Shown here: one piece after another, positions 1 through 9,462 of the stretch
How the letters are laid out: each line of letters opens with the position of its first letter
How positions within the stretch are numbered: the stretch's first letter is position 1
Assembly (NCBI RefSeq): GCF_003545695.1
Contig: NZ_QUZZ01000008.1
Location: forward strand, 124,001-188,000
Length of the DNA: 64,000 nt
Source of the DNA: Taibaiella helva
Lineage (GTDB): Bacteria; Bacteroidota; Bacteroidia; Chitinophagales; Chitinophagaceae
Direction of reading: 5' to 3'
Translations under genes and position numbers: made by a program
The notes under the pieces: model-generated
Databases searched by the model: none
Seen by the model: the letters and a program-made list of their open reading frames with translations, nothing else
Told to the model about the DNA's origin: nothing

Positions 1-170
1 TTTCGGTTGGATATGTAAGAAGAAAACATTCCTGCTGCACTCCGGCTTATGCTTCCGGCGGCTTATACGGACAGTGTATAAAAAGACCTTAATTTTTACC
101 GTTTCCGGCTTCTTTCGTTTATTTGTAGCAGGGTTGCACTTACAGCCCGTTTACGTTTTAAAGTATATTC

Positions 171-1400
171 ATGCGCATACTGATTGAAAAGATAAAAGAG
201 CTGGTGCAAACCGAGCCCGGCGCTCATCGTAAAGCCAGGGTAGCGGGCAAAGACATGGCCAGCCTGCCTTCTGTAGAACAAGCCTGGCTGCTGATCGAAA
301 ACGGCCTTATTCACAGCTTCGGCAGCATGGATCAGATCCCTGACGACCTGCGGGCCGATGAAGTGATCAATGGCGAAGGAAGGATCGTATTGCCCGCCTG
401 GTGCGACTCCCATACCCACCTTGTTTTTGCAGCGCCGCGCGACCGGGAGTTTGTCGACCGCATCAAAGGACTGAGCTATGAAGAGATTGCCAGGAGAGGC
501 GGCGGCATACTCAATTCTGCGAAGAAGCTAAACGAAACTGACGAAGCTATCCTGTACGAACAATCGCTGCAGCGGCTCGAAGCGGTGATCGCGCAAGGCA
601 CCGGCGCCATAGAGATCAAAAGCGGCTACGGGCTTTGCCTGGAAGGGGAGCTGAAAATGCTGCGGGTGATCCGCCGCCTGAAAGAGCAGGCTGCAATACC
701 CATTAAGGCCAGCTTTCTTGCTGCTCATGCTTTCCCTCCCGAATTCAGGGAAGACCATGAAGGCTATCTCCGGCTCATTATCGACGAGATGCTGCCCAGG
801 GTTGCCGCAGAAGGTCTTGCCGATTATATGGACGTTTTCTGTGAAAAAGGATTCTTTTCTGTTGAAGAAACAGCACGCCTGCTGGAAGCCGGCTGGAAAT
901 ACGGGCTGAAGCCCAAAATACACGCCAACCAGCTGCATCGCTCGGGTGGGGTGCAGGTAGGGGTGCAGCACCGGGCCGTCAGTGTCGATCACCTGGAAAG
1001 TATGGGCGAAGAAGAGATCGAAGCCCTAAGGGGAAGCGACACCATTCCTACTTTATTGCCCGGGGCAGCCTTCTTTCTCAATATGCATTATCAGCCGGCC
1101 CGCATGCTGATCGACGCTGGTCTGCCTGTGGCCCTGGCCTCTGATTATAATCCCGGTTCCTGCCCTTCGGGCAATATGAACTTCCTGTTGTCACTGGCCT
1201 GTACGCAGCTGCGGATGACACCGGAAGAGGCGATCCATGCACAAACGATCAACGGTGCTGCCGCTATGGAGCTGGAGCCGGAAATGGGAACGATCGCCGT
1301 GGGCAAAAAGGCGAGGCTCATTCTTACCCGGCCCGTACCCTCGGTGGCTTACCTGCCGTATAGCTTCGGCGAAAACTGGATCGAAAGGGTGATCGTATAA
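171..1400 (+). CDS. hutI: Imidazolonepropionase
   Basis: Third enzyme of histidine degradation: hydrolyses 4-imidazolone-5-propionate to N-formimino-L-glutamate in the cytoplasm. The 409-residue length is normal for this amidohydrolase-superfamily member. Metal and active-site motifs are all visible: DSHTHL (His81, His83), AAHAFP (His186), IHANQLH (His251) and ASDYNPGSCPS (Asp325). The other hut genes are not in the window, so it is either at the edge of a cluster lying to the left or unlinked. The 170 bases before it hold no recognisable gene, and no convincing promoter was found there. A strong hairpin follows the gene. Confidence 0.95.
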   Translation: MRILIEKIKELVQTEPGAHRKARVAGKDMASLPSVEQAWLLIENGLIHSFGSMDQIPDDLRADEVINGEGRIVLPAWCDSHTHLVFAAPRDREFVDRIKGLSYEEIARRGGGILNSAKKLNETDEAILYEQSLQRLEAVIAQGTGAIEIKSGYGLCLEGELKMLRVIRRLKEQAAIPIKASFLAAHAFPPEFREDHEGYLRLIIDEMLPRVAAEGLADYMDVFCEKGFFSVEETARLLEAGWKYGLKPKIHANQLHRSGGVQVGVQHRAVSVDHLESMGEEEIEALRGSDTIPTLLPGAAFFLNMHYQPARMLIDAGLPVALASDYNPGSCPSGNMNFLLSLACTQLRMTPEEAIHAQTINGAAAMELEPEMGTIAVGKKARLILTRPVPSVAYLPYSFGENWIERVIV

Positions 1401-1549
1401 CCGTTCAACCGAAGGATAGTGGGGCAACCGCGAATCAGTTCCGGTAGATGTCCGTTCCTGGACAAGGGTATGTATTGGGTCGCGCTTCGCTCGGACAAGA
1501 TAAAAAGACAAGGGCGATTTGTAGTGCAATAACCGTAGCCCGGATCACA

Positions 1550-1588
1550 AAGACAAGAGGCCATTCCCTGCGGATGGCCTCTTGTCTT
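1550..1588. terminator. Bidirectional intrinsic terminator
   Basis: A perfect 15-bp stem (1550-1564 with 1574-1588) with a 9-base loop, lying between the convergent hutI and LolA-like genes. It ends in TT, followed by an AT-rich tract. Confidence 0.8.
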
Positions 1589-1627
1589 ATCTTATTATAA
1601 TCTGGTCCCGATGGAATCTTTATGGAC

Positions 1628-2272
1628 TTAGCGAAGGTCTACTACTTCCACACCAGGGTTCTTTTTTGCATCCCAGGTAAATTCGGTATCTGCTACTTTG
1701 GCATTGGGCGTTACGCCGGAAATGGAATAACCATAAGAACCGCCGTTCTTGTCGTACATGGTACCGCCGGTGATCATGGTAGAAGCTTTATCTACATACA
1801 GCACCACTTTTTTGAAAGCGCGTGCGCTTACCGGGGTCATTTCAATAACATCGACCTTCTTGCCGCCAACGGTCTTCTCGCCGCCATAAACACTTTTATA
1901 CTCGCTGTTATAAGAACCGGAGAACAGCTTGGCAGGAGAAATGCTCTGGGCATTGGGGTCATAGGAAGCTACCTGTACCTCTTTGTTGGCCTGCAGGTAA
2001 GTCCACACCGTTTTACCATCGCTGATGATCTGCTGTCCGGGCATGTTCACACGGTATTTGTTGCCTTTCATCAGGAAGGTGCCGCTTTTGGTACCTTTTG
2101 ACTTGCCTTTGGCATCATCCATATTCAGGGAAAAATTGGCTTTCAGGCTGCTCATGCCTTTGAATTTGGCGCTCACCTTGTCCAGTATGGCCTTTGCTTT
2201 GGCATCCTGTGCGCTTGTGGTAAAGGAGAGGAAGGTAGTCGCGGTCAACATTAAAGCAAGGAATTTTTTCAT
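1628..2272 (-). CDS. lolA: LolA-like outer-membrane lipoprotein carrier protein
   Basis: Periplasmic chaperone-type protein that in the LolA family carries lipoproteins from the inner to the outer membrane. The start is set at the ATG giving MKKFLALML, because a typical signal peptide (hydrophobic run ending SAQ) begins there; the longer open frame upstream adds 21 non-signal-like residues. The mature part has LolA/LolB-fold features: an amphipathic KAKAILDKVSAKFKGMSSL helix, then alternating strands with GTFLMKGNKYRVNMPG, DGKTVWTY and the late FKKVVLYVDK. Bacteroidota LolA-like proteins are usually annotated this way from fold similarity, and function is rarely tested. Single-gene unit ending at the shared terminator with hutI. 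Confidence 0.8.
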   Translation of the reverse strand: MKKFLALMLTATTFLSFTTSAQDAKAKAILDKVSAKFKGMSSLKANFSLNMDDAKGKSKGTKSGTFLMKGNKYRVNMPGQQIISDGKTVWTYLQANKEVQVASYDPNAQSISPAKLFSGSYNSEYKSVYGGEKTVGGKKVDVIEMTPVSARAFKKVVLYVDKASTMITGGTMYDKNGGSYGYSISGVTPNAKVADTEFTWDAKKNPGVEVVDLR

Positions 2273-2419
2273 ATTTGTTTGTTGTTTTAAGACAGTAACA
2301 TTAATTAGATCTGACGGTATTGTCAGGGGCTGCAAATTGCAGAATAAAGAACAAATACCGGGCCAAAAGTTTAAATAATTTCGACCTAATAACGTTTTAT
2401 TATGAAAAATAGTTGGCTT

Positions 2420-3049
2420 TCAATACCGGCGCACATATCGGCGGTCTTTGCTTGTAAAGCCCACAATGCCATAACCCGGCGCTAGGTATACTTTGCGAAT
2501 GACCCTGCCGGCGGTGTCGGCGATGCTGCGTGTCTGGATCAGCACTCGTTCATAGGTCCTGCCGCCAAGGGCTAAGTTATCGACAATACTGTCGCGGTCC
2601 ATCTGGGCATTGGCTGCTGTACCGGACATACTCAGTGTTGGAAAGAGCCGGAAACCGCCACCAAAGTCGCCGAGCTGGTACTTTAAGCTGCGGAACTGCT
2701 CCTTATCCTCTGTAAATTCGGAAGTGATCGAGAGGTAGTACTCGGTTACCCAGGTCGATTGATTATCTGAAGCCGCCAGGCTGATATTGGCGTCTGCCTC
2801 ACAATCCCGGGTATAGTAACCGATACCGTAATTGGCGGGTTCCTCTCTATAAGCTTCGCTGGCTTTATTATAGGTTACCGTAAAGCGGATAAGGGAATGG
2901 TCAGTCTCTTCTTCAAAAGCGATTGTGCTGCCTGTTTCCTGGGGAAGCCAGCTGCTGCGTGCCGCTTCATCGAAAGGAGGGCATTGAAGGGCCTTACTGC
3001 AGGCGCAGAGAAAAACGGGAGCGATCAAAAGGAGGATGTATTTTTTCAT
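2420..3049 (-). CDS. Putative lipoprotein, paralogue of the upstream gene
   Basis: Unrecognised family. The start is placed at MKKYILLL, which gives a lipoprotein signal with Cys at residue 16-17 (FLCAC). The mature protein of about 190 residues contains a C-terminal block (YERVLIQTR ... GIVGF) that matches the block in the neighbouring gene at 3078-3686 (YPRVLIQTR ... GLIGF), and both mature N-termini carry a C-P-x-[FY]-D motif. The two are therefore diverged tandem duplicates. Cys residues at the mature N-terminus (QCPPFD) and in the middle (RDCEAD) are shared in position with the neighbour. Probably an exported, surface- or periplasm-anchored protein; no function can be assigned. Confidence 0.7.
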   Translation of the reverse strand: MKKYILLLIAPVFLCACSKALQCPPFDEAARSSWLPQETGSTIAFEEETDHSLIRFTVTYNKASEAYREEPANYGIGYYTRDCEADANISLAASDNQSTWVTEYYLSITSEFTEDKEQFRSLKYQLGDFGGGFRLFPTLSMSGTAANAQMDRDSIVDNLALGGRTYERVLIQTRSIADTAGRVIRKVYLAPGYGIVGFTSKDRRYVRRY

Positions 3050-3077
3050 GGATATTGGATTGTATGGTTGATTGTGG

Positions 3078-3686
3078 TTACTCGCTCCAGTACACATCGC
3101 CGTTAGCCAGGGCAAAGCCGATAAGGCCCCCGGTATCCCAAAAGGTTTTTACAATGGCATCGCTGCTGCCGGTGGCTTTCCGTGTCTGGATCAGCACCCT
3201 TGGATAGACTTTCAGCCCGGTATTCATTTCCCGCAGCGTATCGGCATACCAGGTACCGTCTTCCGCGGTGTGCCCGGCTTGCAGGTCCGGCTGCAGAATG
3301 AAGGTGCCTGCCATATCGTTCAGCACATAGTGCATGCGGGTATTGCTGAAGGTTTTGCCCTGGTAATAGCGGACAAGGTTCAGTGTCAGGCTTACCGGCG
3401 GTGCACCGACTGTCATTGTTGTGGCGGCGTTAACTTCAGCTGTAGCCATGCAATCATGCTGACAGGAAAATGCCAATACTGTCTCGTCCTTGCCGTAAGA
3501 TTGGGAAAGATTTTTGTTACGTACTTCGATGGTAAGGGCTGTTCCTGTCTGTGCATTACGGAAACGAAAGCTTCCGCCCGTGGGCGCCGGGTCATGGTCA
3601 TAGCCGGGACACTGGTGGCGTTCGCATTCGCATGAGGCAAAAAGGCATAGCAATGCCACTGCCAATATGGAGATTTGTTTAGGCAT
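3078..3686 (-). CDS. Putative lipoprotein, paralogue of the downstream gene
   Basis: Unrecognised family. The start MPKQISILAVALLCLFASC gives a lipoprotein signal peptide with lipobox FASC; the longer frame reaching 3749 would run toward the fusA terminator and is not used. It shares with the downstream gene the CP-x-YD region after the signal, a central Cys pair region (SCQHDC) and the C-terminal VLIQTR/IGF block. The gap to the downstream paralogue is only 28 bases, so they are probably co-transcribed. It lies just downstream of the fusA terminator. Confidence 0.7.
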   Translation of the reverse strand: MPKQISILAVALLCLFASCECERHQCPGYDHDPAPTGGSFRFRNAQTGTALTIEVRNKNLSQSYGKDETVLAFSCQHDCMATAEVNAATTMTVGAPPVSLTLNLVRYYQGKTFSNTRMHYVLNDMAGTFILQPDLQAGHTAEDGTWYADTLREMNTGLKVYPRVLIQTRKATGSSDAIVKTFWDTGGLIGFALANGDVYWSE

Positions 3687-3752
3687 GGAGGAGGATTTGT
3701 ATGATAGACGGAGCACGCTTTTGATAGCTTGGGTGCAGCCCCGAAGCACAAA

Positions 3753-3781
3753 AAAAGCTCCCGGTATTACCGGGAGCTTTT
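3753..3781 (-). terminator. Intrinsic terminator of fusA
   Basis: A perfect 12-bp stem (3753-3764 with 3770-3781, loop TATTA). Read on the minus strand it is followed by a run of T, as expected after fusA. Confidence 0.85.
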
Positions 3782-3827
3782 ACGCATTGCAGGAGCATTA
3801 CCTGCATGCGCTGGAATAAGGATCGGA

Positions 3828-5978
3828 TTAGGCTTCGGCAGCTTTTTTGCCTTTAGCTTTAGTCACTACTTCTTCCTCGATATTCTTAGGCGCCTGTGCA
3901 TAGTGGCTGAACTCCATGGTAGAGGAGGCACGGCCGGAAGACAGGGAGCGCAGTTGGGTTACGTAACCGAACATTTCGCTCAGGGGCACTTTGGCCTTGA
4001 TCACCTGCAGGTTGTTACGGGTATCCATACCTTCCAGCATAGCGCGACGACGGTTAAGGTCACCGGTCACATCACCCATGTATTGATCGGGAGTCAGCAC
4101 TTCTACTTTCATGATCGGCTCCAGGATGATGGGCTTAGCCATACGGCCTGCTTCACGGAAGCCGGATTTGGCGCAAAGCTCAAAAGACATGGAGTCGGAG
4201 TCCACCTGGTGGAAAGAACCGTCGAAGATGCGCACGCGCATATTCTCAACCGGGAAGCCGGCCAGCACACCGCTGGTCATGCAGGACTCAAAGCCTTTCT
4301 GGATCGCAGGAACAAACTCCTTAGGGATAGATCCACCGAAGATGTCGTTTACGAACTGGAAGGTGCCTTTGCCTTCTTTCAGGAATTCTTCTTCAGCAGG
4401 TCCGATCTCGAACTGGATATCGGCGAATTTACCGCGGCCACCGGATTGTTTCTTGAACACTTCGCGGTGCGTTACCTGCATGGTGAACGCTTCTTTATAG
4501 GCAACCTGGGGAGCGCCCTGGTTTACTTCTACTTTGAATTCGCGCTTCATACGGTCAACGATGATCTCCAGGTGGAGCTCACCCATACCGCTCAGTACGG
4601 TCTGGCCGGTGTCTTCGTCGGTTTTTACGCGCAGCGTAGGATCTTCTTCCACCAGCTTGGCGATAGCCATACCCATTTTATCCACATCGGCCTGAGTTTT
4701 GGGCTCGATAGCGATAGAGATTACGGAATCCGGGATAAACATGTTTTCCAGAACGATGGGATTTTTCTCATCGCAAAGGGTATCGCCGGTCTTGATATCT
4801 TTAAAGCCTACTGCAGCTCCGATATCGCCGGCTTCGATGAAGTCGATCGGGTTTTGCTTGTTGGCGTGCATCTGCATGATACGGCTGATACGCTCGTTCT
4901 TGCCGGAACGCACGTTCAGTACATAAGAGCCGGCATCCAGGTGACCGGAGTACACGCGGAAGAACGCCAGGCGGCCAACGAAAGGATCGGTCATGATCTT
5001 GAAGGCCAGGGCAGCGAAAGGCTCTTTAGCATCAGGCTTACGTACCAGCTGCTTTTCGGCATCATCGGGATCGGTACCGTTGATTGCTTCGATATCCAGG
5101 GGAGAAGGCAGGTAGCGGATAACGCAGTCCAGCATCTTCTGTACACCTTTGTTCTTGTAAGAAGAACCGCACAGCATCGGGATGATGCTCAGGTCGATGG
5201 TTGCTTTACGTACCGCTTCGTGGATCTCGGCTTCGGAGATGGAATTGGGATCTTCGAAGAATTTCTCCATCAAAGTATCGTCATATTCTGCAACGGCTTC
5301 TACCAGCTCGGCGCGGTATTGATTGGCTTCGTCCAGCATATCGGCAGGCACTTCACCTTCGGTATAAGTCATGCCCTGGGTGGAGTCGTCCCAAACGATA
5401 GACTTCATAGTGATGAGATCAACCACACCTTTGAAGTTGTCTTCAGCGCCGATAGGCAGCTGCAGGGGAACGGCTTTGGCGCCCAGCATGTCGCGTACCT
5501 GCTGAACTACCATCAGGAAGTCGGCGCCGATACGGTCCATTTTGTTGACGAAACCGATACGGGGTACACGATAGCGGTTAGCCTGACGCCATACGGTCTC
5601 AGATTGGGGCTCAACGCCGTCAACTGCAGAGAACAGGGCAACCAGGCCGTCCAGCACGCGCATAGAACGCTCTACTTCCACGGTAAAGTCCACGTGGCCC
5701 GGAGTATCGATAATGTTGAATTTATATTTTTTAGAATCAGCAACGGGCTTGCCCTGTACGGTAGGGAAGTTCCAGAAGCAGGTAGTGGCGGCAGAGGTGA
5801 TCGTGATACCACGCTCTTGTTCCTGAGCCATCCAGTCCATTGTAGCCGCACCTTCGTGTACTTCACCGATCTTGTGGTTTACACCGGTATAATACAGAAT
5901 ACGTTCTGTGGTAGTGGTCTTACCCGCATCGATGTGCGCGGCGATACCGAAATTGCGCTGTAAGCGTAAATCTGCCAT
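3828..5978 (-). CDS. fusA: Translation elongation factor G
   Basis: GTPase that drives ribosomal translocation and, with RRF, ribosome recycling. At 716 residues it is full length. The GTPase domain shows G1 AHIDAGKT (residues 14-21), switch [10 protein letters not shown] (91-98) and NKMD (145-148); domains II-V follow, including the GGRGKFAD and [14 protein letters not shown] regions of domains IV and V. It ends with a short Lys/Ala-rich tail ([10 protein letters not shown]). It stands alone rather than in a str operon with rpsL/rpsG/tuf, so it may be one of two EF-G paralogues in the genome; the sequence does not decide this. A TACCTTTG element on the minus strand at 6020-6027 could be its -7 box. 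Confidence 0.97.
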   Translation of the reverse strand: MADLRLQRNFGIAAHIDAGKTTTTERILYYTGVNHKIGEVHEGAATMDWMAQEQERGITITSAATTCFWNFPTVQGKPVADSKKYKFNIIDTPGHVDFTVEVERSMRVLDGLVALFSAVDGVEPQSETVWRQANRYRVPRIGFVNKMDRIGADFLMVVQQVRDMLGAKAVPLQLPIGAEDNFKGVVDLITMKSIVWDDSTQGMTYTEGEVPADMLDEANQYRAELVEAVAEYDDTLMEKFFEDPNSISEAEIHEAVRKATIDLSIIPMLCGSSYKNKGVQKMLDCVIRYLPSPLDIEAINGTDPDDAEKQLVRKPDAKEPFAALAFKIMTDPFVGRLAFFRVYSGHLDAGSYVLNVRSGKNERISRIMQMHANKQNPIDFIEAGDIGAAVGFKDIKTGDTLCDEKNPIVLENMFIPDSVISIAIEPKTQADVDKMGMAIAKLVEEDPTLRVKTDEDTGQTVLSGMGELHLEIIVDRMKREFKVEVNQGAPQVAYKEAFTMQVTHREVFKKQSGGRGKFADIQFEIGPAEEEFLKEGKGTFQFVNDIFGGSIPKEFVPAIQKGFESCMTSGVLAGFPVENMRVRIFDGSFHQVDSDSMSFELCAKSGFREAGRMAKPIILEPIMKVEVLTPDQYMGDVTGDLNRRRAMLEGMDTRNNLQVIKAKVPLSEMFGYVTQLRSLSSGRASSTMEFSHYAQAPKNIEEEVVTKAKGKKAAEA

Positions 5979-6019
5979 GACAGTTTAGATTAAAAAACTT
6001 AAGATTAAATTTGAGGGTG

Positions 6020-6027
6020 CAAAGGTA
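6020..6027 (-). promoter_or_regulatory. fusA: Possible -7 promoter element for fusA
   Basis: Reads TACCTTTG on the minus strand, matching the Bacteroidota -7 consensus TAnnTTTG, 42 bases upstream of the fusA start. No clear -33 TTTG is seen at the right spacing. Confidence 0.4.
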
Positions 6028-6131
6028 AGTTTTTTATATGAATGTTTGAAATTGATTTTAAGCCTGCATAAATGATCTTTTTGCTAAATTTTTTCCATGT
6101 ATTGTTTTTGAAATTATTTGAGGGAAAAGCA

Positions 6132-6162
6132 TTGGGGCCGGCAATAAATTACGGTATTTTTG
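6132..6162 (+). promoter_or_regulatory. Bacteroidota-type promoter for the YARHG lipoprotein gene
   Basis: TTG (6132-6134), 20 bases, then TATTTTTG (6155-6162), which fits the phylum's TTTG-N19/20-TAnnTTTG pattern. Predicted transcription start is about 6169, leaving a 5' leader of only about 13 bases before the ATG at 6182. Confidence 0.65.
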
Positions 6163-6181
6163 AAGGCATAACCCTGCAAAT

Positions 6182-7141
6182 ATGATAAACAGAATTACTG
6201 GTCTGGCCTTGCCCTTGCTCTGCTTAGCGGCCTGTACTTCAGCGATCAGAAACGAGGACAAAGATCCTGCCACGGAAACAGCTGCCACAACGGCTCCGGC
6301 TGCCGAAACGCCGGCAAAGAGATTGGAACGCCCGGGCAATACCAGCCTGGTCGCCGGCAATGAGGCCGATCTGCCCGGTTACTGGGTGGGTATGTTCGAA
6401 CCTGACACCGATGCCGGGCATGTTTCGGCGGGGGAAGGCTTTCATTGGGACTATGCCAATAAGATCAATATCGTGATCGAGAAGGCGGACCATGGAGTGG
6501 TGACCGGCCACAGCGTGGTCGCCGGCAACGACCGTCCTTTCGAGGGAACGGTGGTGCTGAAGGAAGGCCGGTACATTTTTGCGCTGAAGGAGCCCGGCGA
6601 TGACAAATACGACGGTGTGTTCTCATTCTCTGTTGCGCAGGGCGATTCGGTGGTCTCCGGCACCTGGGAGGCTTATAAAAAAATAAGGATTCCGCGCCGG
6701 AAATTTGAGCTGACGAAAACCCTGTTCCGCTACAATCCGGAGCTAATGCCCGATTACCGCCGCTATGTCGACTGGAACAAGAAAGGCAAACGTATCGAAT
6801 ACGAGCTGGACGAAGACGTGACGGAATACGACTACAGCTACTTTACCACTACCGATGAGGTGAGCCGCTACAATGCATCCACCCGGCTGCTGACGGCAGC
6901 AGAAGTGAGCAATATGACCAAGGCCGACCTCTTTGTGCTGCGCAATACGATCTATGCCCGTCACGGCTATTCCTTCCGCAACCAGCAGCTGCGTGCTTAT
7001 TTCGATGTACAGCCCTGGTATGTGCCGGTAAGCAACGACGTGAAAAGCGAATTTACCGAAACTGAAAAAAAGAATATACAGCTGCTGCTCCGCTATGAAA
7101 AGAATGCCCGCGAATATTATGATGTTTTTGGCCGCGGCTAG
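6182..7141 (+). CDS. YARHG-domain lipoprotein
   Basis: Exported lipoprotein of 319 residues with lipobox LAAC (Cys18). The mature region begins with an Ala/Thr/Pro-rich linker. A C-terminal YARHG domain spans about residues 245-310 and contains the name-giving string IYARHGYSF followed by the conserved aromatic PWYVP. The domain is found in extracellular bacterial proteins; its function is not established and it is often guessed to act near the cell wall. The middle region (about 50-190) looks like a beta-rich domain I do not recognise. The gene overlaps the next one, a VanX-like dipeptidase, by 47 bases, which suggests translational coupling and a shared envelope role. Confidence 0.8.
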   Translation: MINRITGLALPLLCLAACTSAIRNEDKDPATETAATTAPAAETPAKRLERPGNTSLVAGNEADLPGYWVGMFEPDTDAGHVSAGEGFHWDYANKINIVIEKADHGVVTGHSVVAGNDRPFEGTVVLKEGRYIFALKEPGDDKYDGVFSFSVAQGDSVVSGTWEAYKKIRIPRRKFELTKTLFRYNPELMPDYRRYVDWNKKGKRIEYELDEDVTEYDYSYFTTTDEVSRYNASTRLLTAAEVSNMTKADLFVLRNTIYARHGYSFRNQQLRAYFDVQPWYVPVSNDVKSEFTETEKKNIQLLLRYEKNAREYYDVFGRG

Positions 7142-7793
7142 CATTTTCGCTGCTTGTATAGATCCGGACGTGCAAGAGGCTATCGTACAGAAGGCTTATG
7201 AAAAGGCGCTGTCGGGGTCGTCAGACGATAGTCTTGACATACCTGAGCGGCAGGAGGAATGGGTGGAGATCGATGCGGCAGCAGAAGGCTTCTTGCTCAG
7301 GATGGCTTATGCTGATACTGCCAATTTTACCCACCGCAAGATATACGATTGCGCCCGCTGCCTGCTGCGCCCTGAAGCTGCCTCGGCCTTAAGCGCTGCA
7401 GGAAAGCAGGCGAAGGCCGCAGGATTCAGGATCGTTATCTTCGATGCCTACCGGCCGCTGCCTTACCAGCAAAAAATGTATGATGTGGTGCTCGACAAGC
7501 GCTTTGTTGCCGACCCGGTAAAAGGATCGATGCACAACCGCGGGCTGGCCGTTGACGTAGGCCTGGCCGACAGCGCCGGGGTATTGCTGGATATGGGCGG
7601 GCACTTCGACGATTTTTCCCCACGCGCAGCTTACCATTTCGCGGCCCTCAGCATGCGGCAGCACAGCAACCGCGTATTGCTTCGGGCCTTTATGCAGAAG
7701 GCCGGATTTACCCCTTACGATGCCGAGTGGTGGCATTTCAACTATCGTAAAAAAGATTACCCTTTATCCAGCTATCTATGGCCCTGCCCCTGA
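7095..7793 (+). CDS. VanX/DdpX-family D-Ala-D-Ala dipeptidase, exported
   Basis: Zinc metallopeptidase of the M15D family, which splits D-alanyl-D-alanine. The zinc and catalytic set is complete: His147 and Asp154 in SMHNRGLAVD, Glu211 and His214 in EWWH, plus Arg120 in FDAYRPLP. The N-terminus MKRMPANIMMFLAAASIFAAC is a lipoprotein-type signal (Cys21), so the enzyme is probably anchored in the envelope and used in peptide scavenging or wall turnover rather than in vancomycin resistance; no vanH or vanA homologue is present. The start at 7095 overlaps the preceding gene by 47 bases; a later in-frame Met would lose the charged signal n-region. Overlaps the next gene by 16 bases. Confidence 0.88.
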   Translation: MKRMPANIMMFLAAASIFAACIDPDVQEAIVQKAYEKALSGSSDDSLDIPERQEEWVEIDAAAEGFLLRMAYADTANFTHRKIYDCARCLLRPEAASALSAAGKQAKAAGFRIVIFDAYRPLPYQQKMYDVVLDKRFVADPVKGSMHNRGLAVDVGLADSAGVLLDMGGHFDDFSPRAAYHFAALSMRQHSNRVLLRAFMQKAGFTPYDAEWWHFNYRKKDYPLSSYLWPCP

Positions 7794-8452
7794 CCGCATC
7801 TTCCCTGCGCTCCCGCCTGGTACGCCTTACCGGGTATGGGCTGCTCCTCTTTTTCGCCTGGCTCATGCTGCTTATCACCTGGCAATATGTGCCGGCACGG
7901 CCCGATGTGGCCTTCCTGAGGGTAAAACAGGAAGTAGCCGGCAGGTGGTATTACCAGCTGGCTTTCTTTACCCATGTCTACAGCAGCATCTTCGTATTGC
8001 TCGCCGGCATGCTGCAATGTTCGCCGGTGCTGCGTCGCCGTTCTCCATTGGTGCACCGCTGGAGCGGCCGGGTATATGCGGGGCTCATCCTTGGGCTGGC
8101 CGGACCTTCCGGCCTGGTGATGGGCTATTACGGCAATGGCGGATGGATCGCGCAAACGGCCTTTTGCCTGCTGGCCCTGTGCTGGCTGTGGTTTACCTTT
8201 ATGGGCTGGCGGGAAGCGGTGAGAGGACACATCGGTACCCACCGGCGCTGGATGTACCGTAGCTATGCGCTCACCTTGTCGGCAATCAGCCTCAGGCTCT
8301 GGAAATGGGCGCTGGTGCTGCTGTTTGCCCCTAAGCCAATGGAGGTGTACCGGCTGGTGGCCTGGCTGGGCTGGGTAGGGAACCTGCTGGTGGCGGAAGG
8401 AATTATTTATTATTACCTGTTCAGGAAAAAAGCTGCTCCCCCTGTTTCCTGA
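7778..8452 (+). CDS. DUF2306-type integral membrane protein
   Basis: A 224-residue protein with about six hydrophobic segments. Conserved-looking features of the DUF2306 family are visible: SPLVHRWSGRVYA near residue 90 and HIGTHRRWMYRSYALTLSAI near residue 150, with paired His residues inside membrane-flanking loops. The biochemical role of the family is unknown. It overlaps the dipeptidase gene by 16 bases and ends the three-gene overlapping unit. Confidence 0.75.
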   Translation: MALPLTASSLRSRLVRLTGYGLLLFFAWLMLLITWQYVPARPDVAFLRVKQEVAGRWYYQLAFFTHVYSSIFVLLAGMLQCSPVLRRRSPLVHRWSGRVYAGLILGLAGPSGLVMGYYGNGGWIAQTAFCLLALCWLWFTFMGWREAVRGHIGTHRRWMYRSYALTLSAISLRLWKWALVLLFAPKPMEVYRLVAWLGWVGNLLVAEGIIYYYLFRKKAAPPVS

Positions 8453-8531
8453 AGAAGAATGAAAGTACTTTTTGGGCTGATCAATGTTCATTTTCGTTAC
8501 CTTTACCCCCTCAAATTATTTTAGATCTGCT

Positions 8532-9356
8532 ATGGCTAACCAATTATTATCTGGTAAAAAGGGAATTATTTTCGGCGCGCTGGACGAGCGCTCTATCGCC
8601 TGGAAAGTAGCATTGCGTGCAGTGGAAGAAGGTGCAGAGATCGTGCTTTCCAACGCACCGGTGGCTTTGCGTATGGGTACCATCAAAGAACTCTCCGCCC
8701 TGTGTAACAATGCACCCGTGATCGGCGCGGATGCTACATCAGTTGCCGATCTTGAAAGTCTGTTCAACCAGGCTACCGAGCACTTCGGTGGTAAGATCGA
8801 CTTCGTGCTGCACTCTATTGGCATGTCGCCCAATATGCGCAAAGGCTTTGCCTATGACGGCACCAATTATGATAATTTCCTGAAGACCCTCGATATCTCT
8901 GCATTGTCTTTCCACAAAGTGATGCAAACCGCTAAAAAGCTGGACGCCCTTAATGAATGGGCTTCCGTGGTGGCGCTCAGCTATATCGCTGCACAGCGTA
9001 CTTTCCCCGGCTACAATGATATGGCAGATGCGAAAGCCCTGTTGGAAAGCGTTGCCCGCAGCTTTGGCTACTATTACGGCATGGAAAAGAAAGTAAGGGT
9101 GAACACCGTTTCGCAGTCGCCGGTACCCACTACCGCCGGTTCCGGCGTAACGGGCTTCGACGGCTTCTACCATTATGCCGAGAAGATGTCGCCCCTGGGC
9201 AATGCCAGCGCCGGCGATTGCGCCAACTATTGCATTACCCTGTTCAGCGATCTTACCCGTATGGTAACGATGCAGAACCTGTTCCACGATGGCGGTTTCT
9301 CCTTTACCGGAGTCAGCCACCAGATCATGGAAGAGATGGAAAAGGCGAAGGGCTAA
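8532..9356 (+). CDS. fabI: Enoyl-[acyl-carrier-protein] reductase (FabI type)
   Basis: Performs the last reduction of each fatty-acid elongation cycle, an NADH-dependent reduction of trans-2-enoyl-ACP. The start is placed at MANQLLSGK (274 residues); the open frame extends 16 residues upstream but those are not FabI-like. The SDR fold is clear: N-terminal GIIFGALDERSIAWK cofactor loop, HSIGMSP, and the FabI-specific active site with Tyr151 and the YX6K pair Tyr161/Lys168. Monocistronic, with its own terminator. Confidence 0.95.
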   Translation: MANQLLSGKKGIIFGALDERSIAWKVALRAVEEGAEIVLSNAPVALRMGTIKELSALCNNAPVIGADATSVADLESLFNQATEHFGGKIDFVLHSIGMSPNMRKGFAYDGTNYDNFLKTLDISALSFHKVMQTAKKLDALNEWASVVALSYIAAQRTFPGYNDMADAKALLESVARSFGYYYGMEKKVRVNTVSQSPVPTTAGSGVTGFDGFYHYAEKMSPLGNASAGDCANYCITLFSDLTRMVTMQNLFHDGGFSFTGVSHQIMEEMEKAKG

Positions 9357-9396
9357 AGGATGGCCCTGCGTCGGAGACACTAAGTTAAAAGGCAAG

Positions 9397-9426
9397 GGAA
9401 GGCTCCGTAAACGGAGGCTTCCTTTT
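9397..9426 (+). terminator. Intrinsic terminator after fabI
   Basis: An 11-bp stem with one G-G mismatch (9397-9407 with 9412-9422), a TAAA loop and a TTTT tail. Confidence 0.8.
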
Positions 9427-9462
9427 ATACAATATAAGTACTGTTATCCCGTTCTAAGGTTT

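Noticed and set aside
96-419. 107-codon minus-strand frame over the start of hutI
   Set aside because: Antisense to a clear hutI; no similarity recognised.
3729-5963. 744-codon open frame on the plus strand opposite fusA
   Set aside because: Mirrors the codon pattern of fusA; the translation has no family features, while the minus-strand frame is a textbook EF-G.
7095-7793. Vancomycin-resistance interpretation of the VanX-like gene
   Set aside because: No vanH, vanA/B ligase or vanRS homologues nearby, and the protein carries an export signal, unlike VanX.
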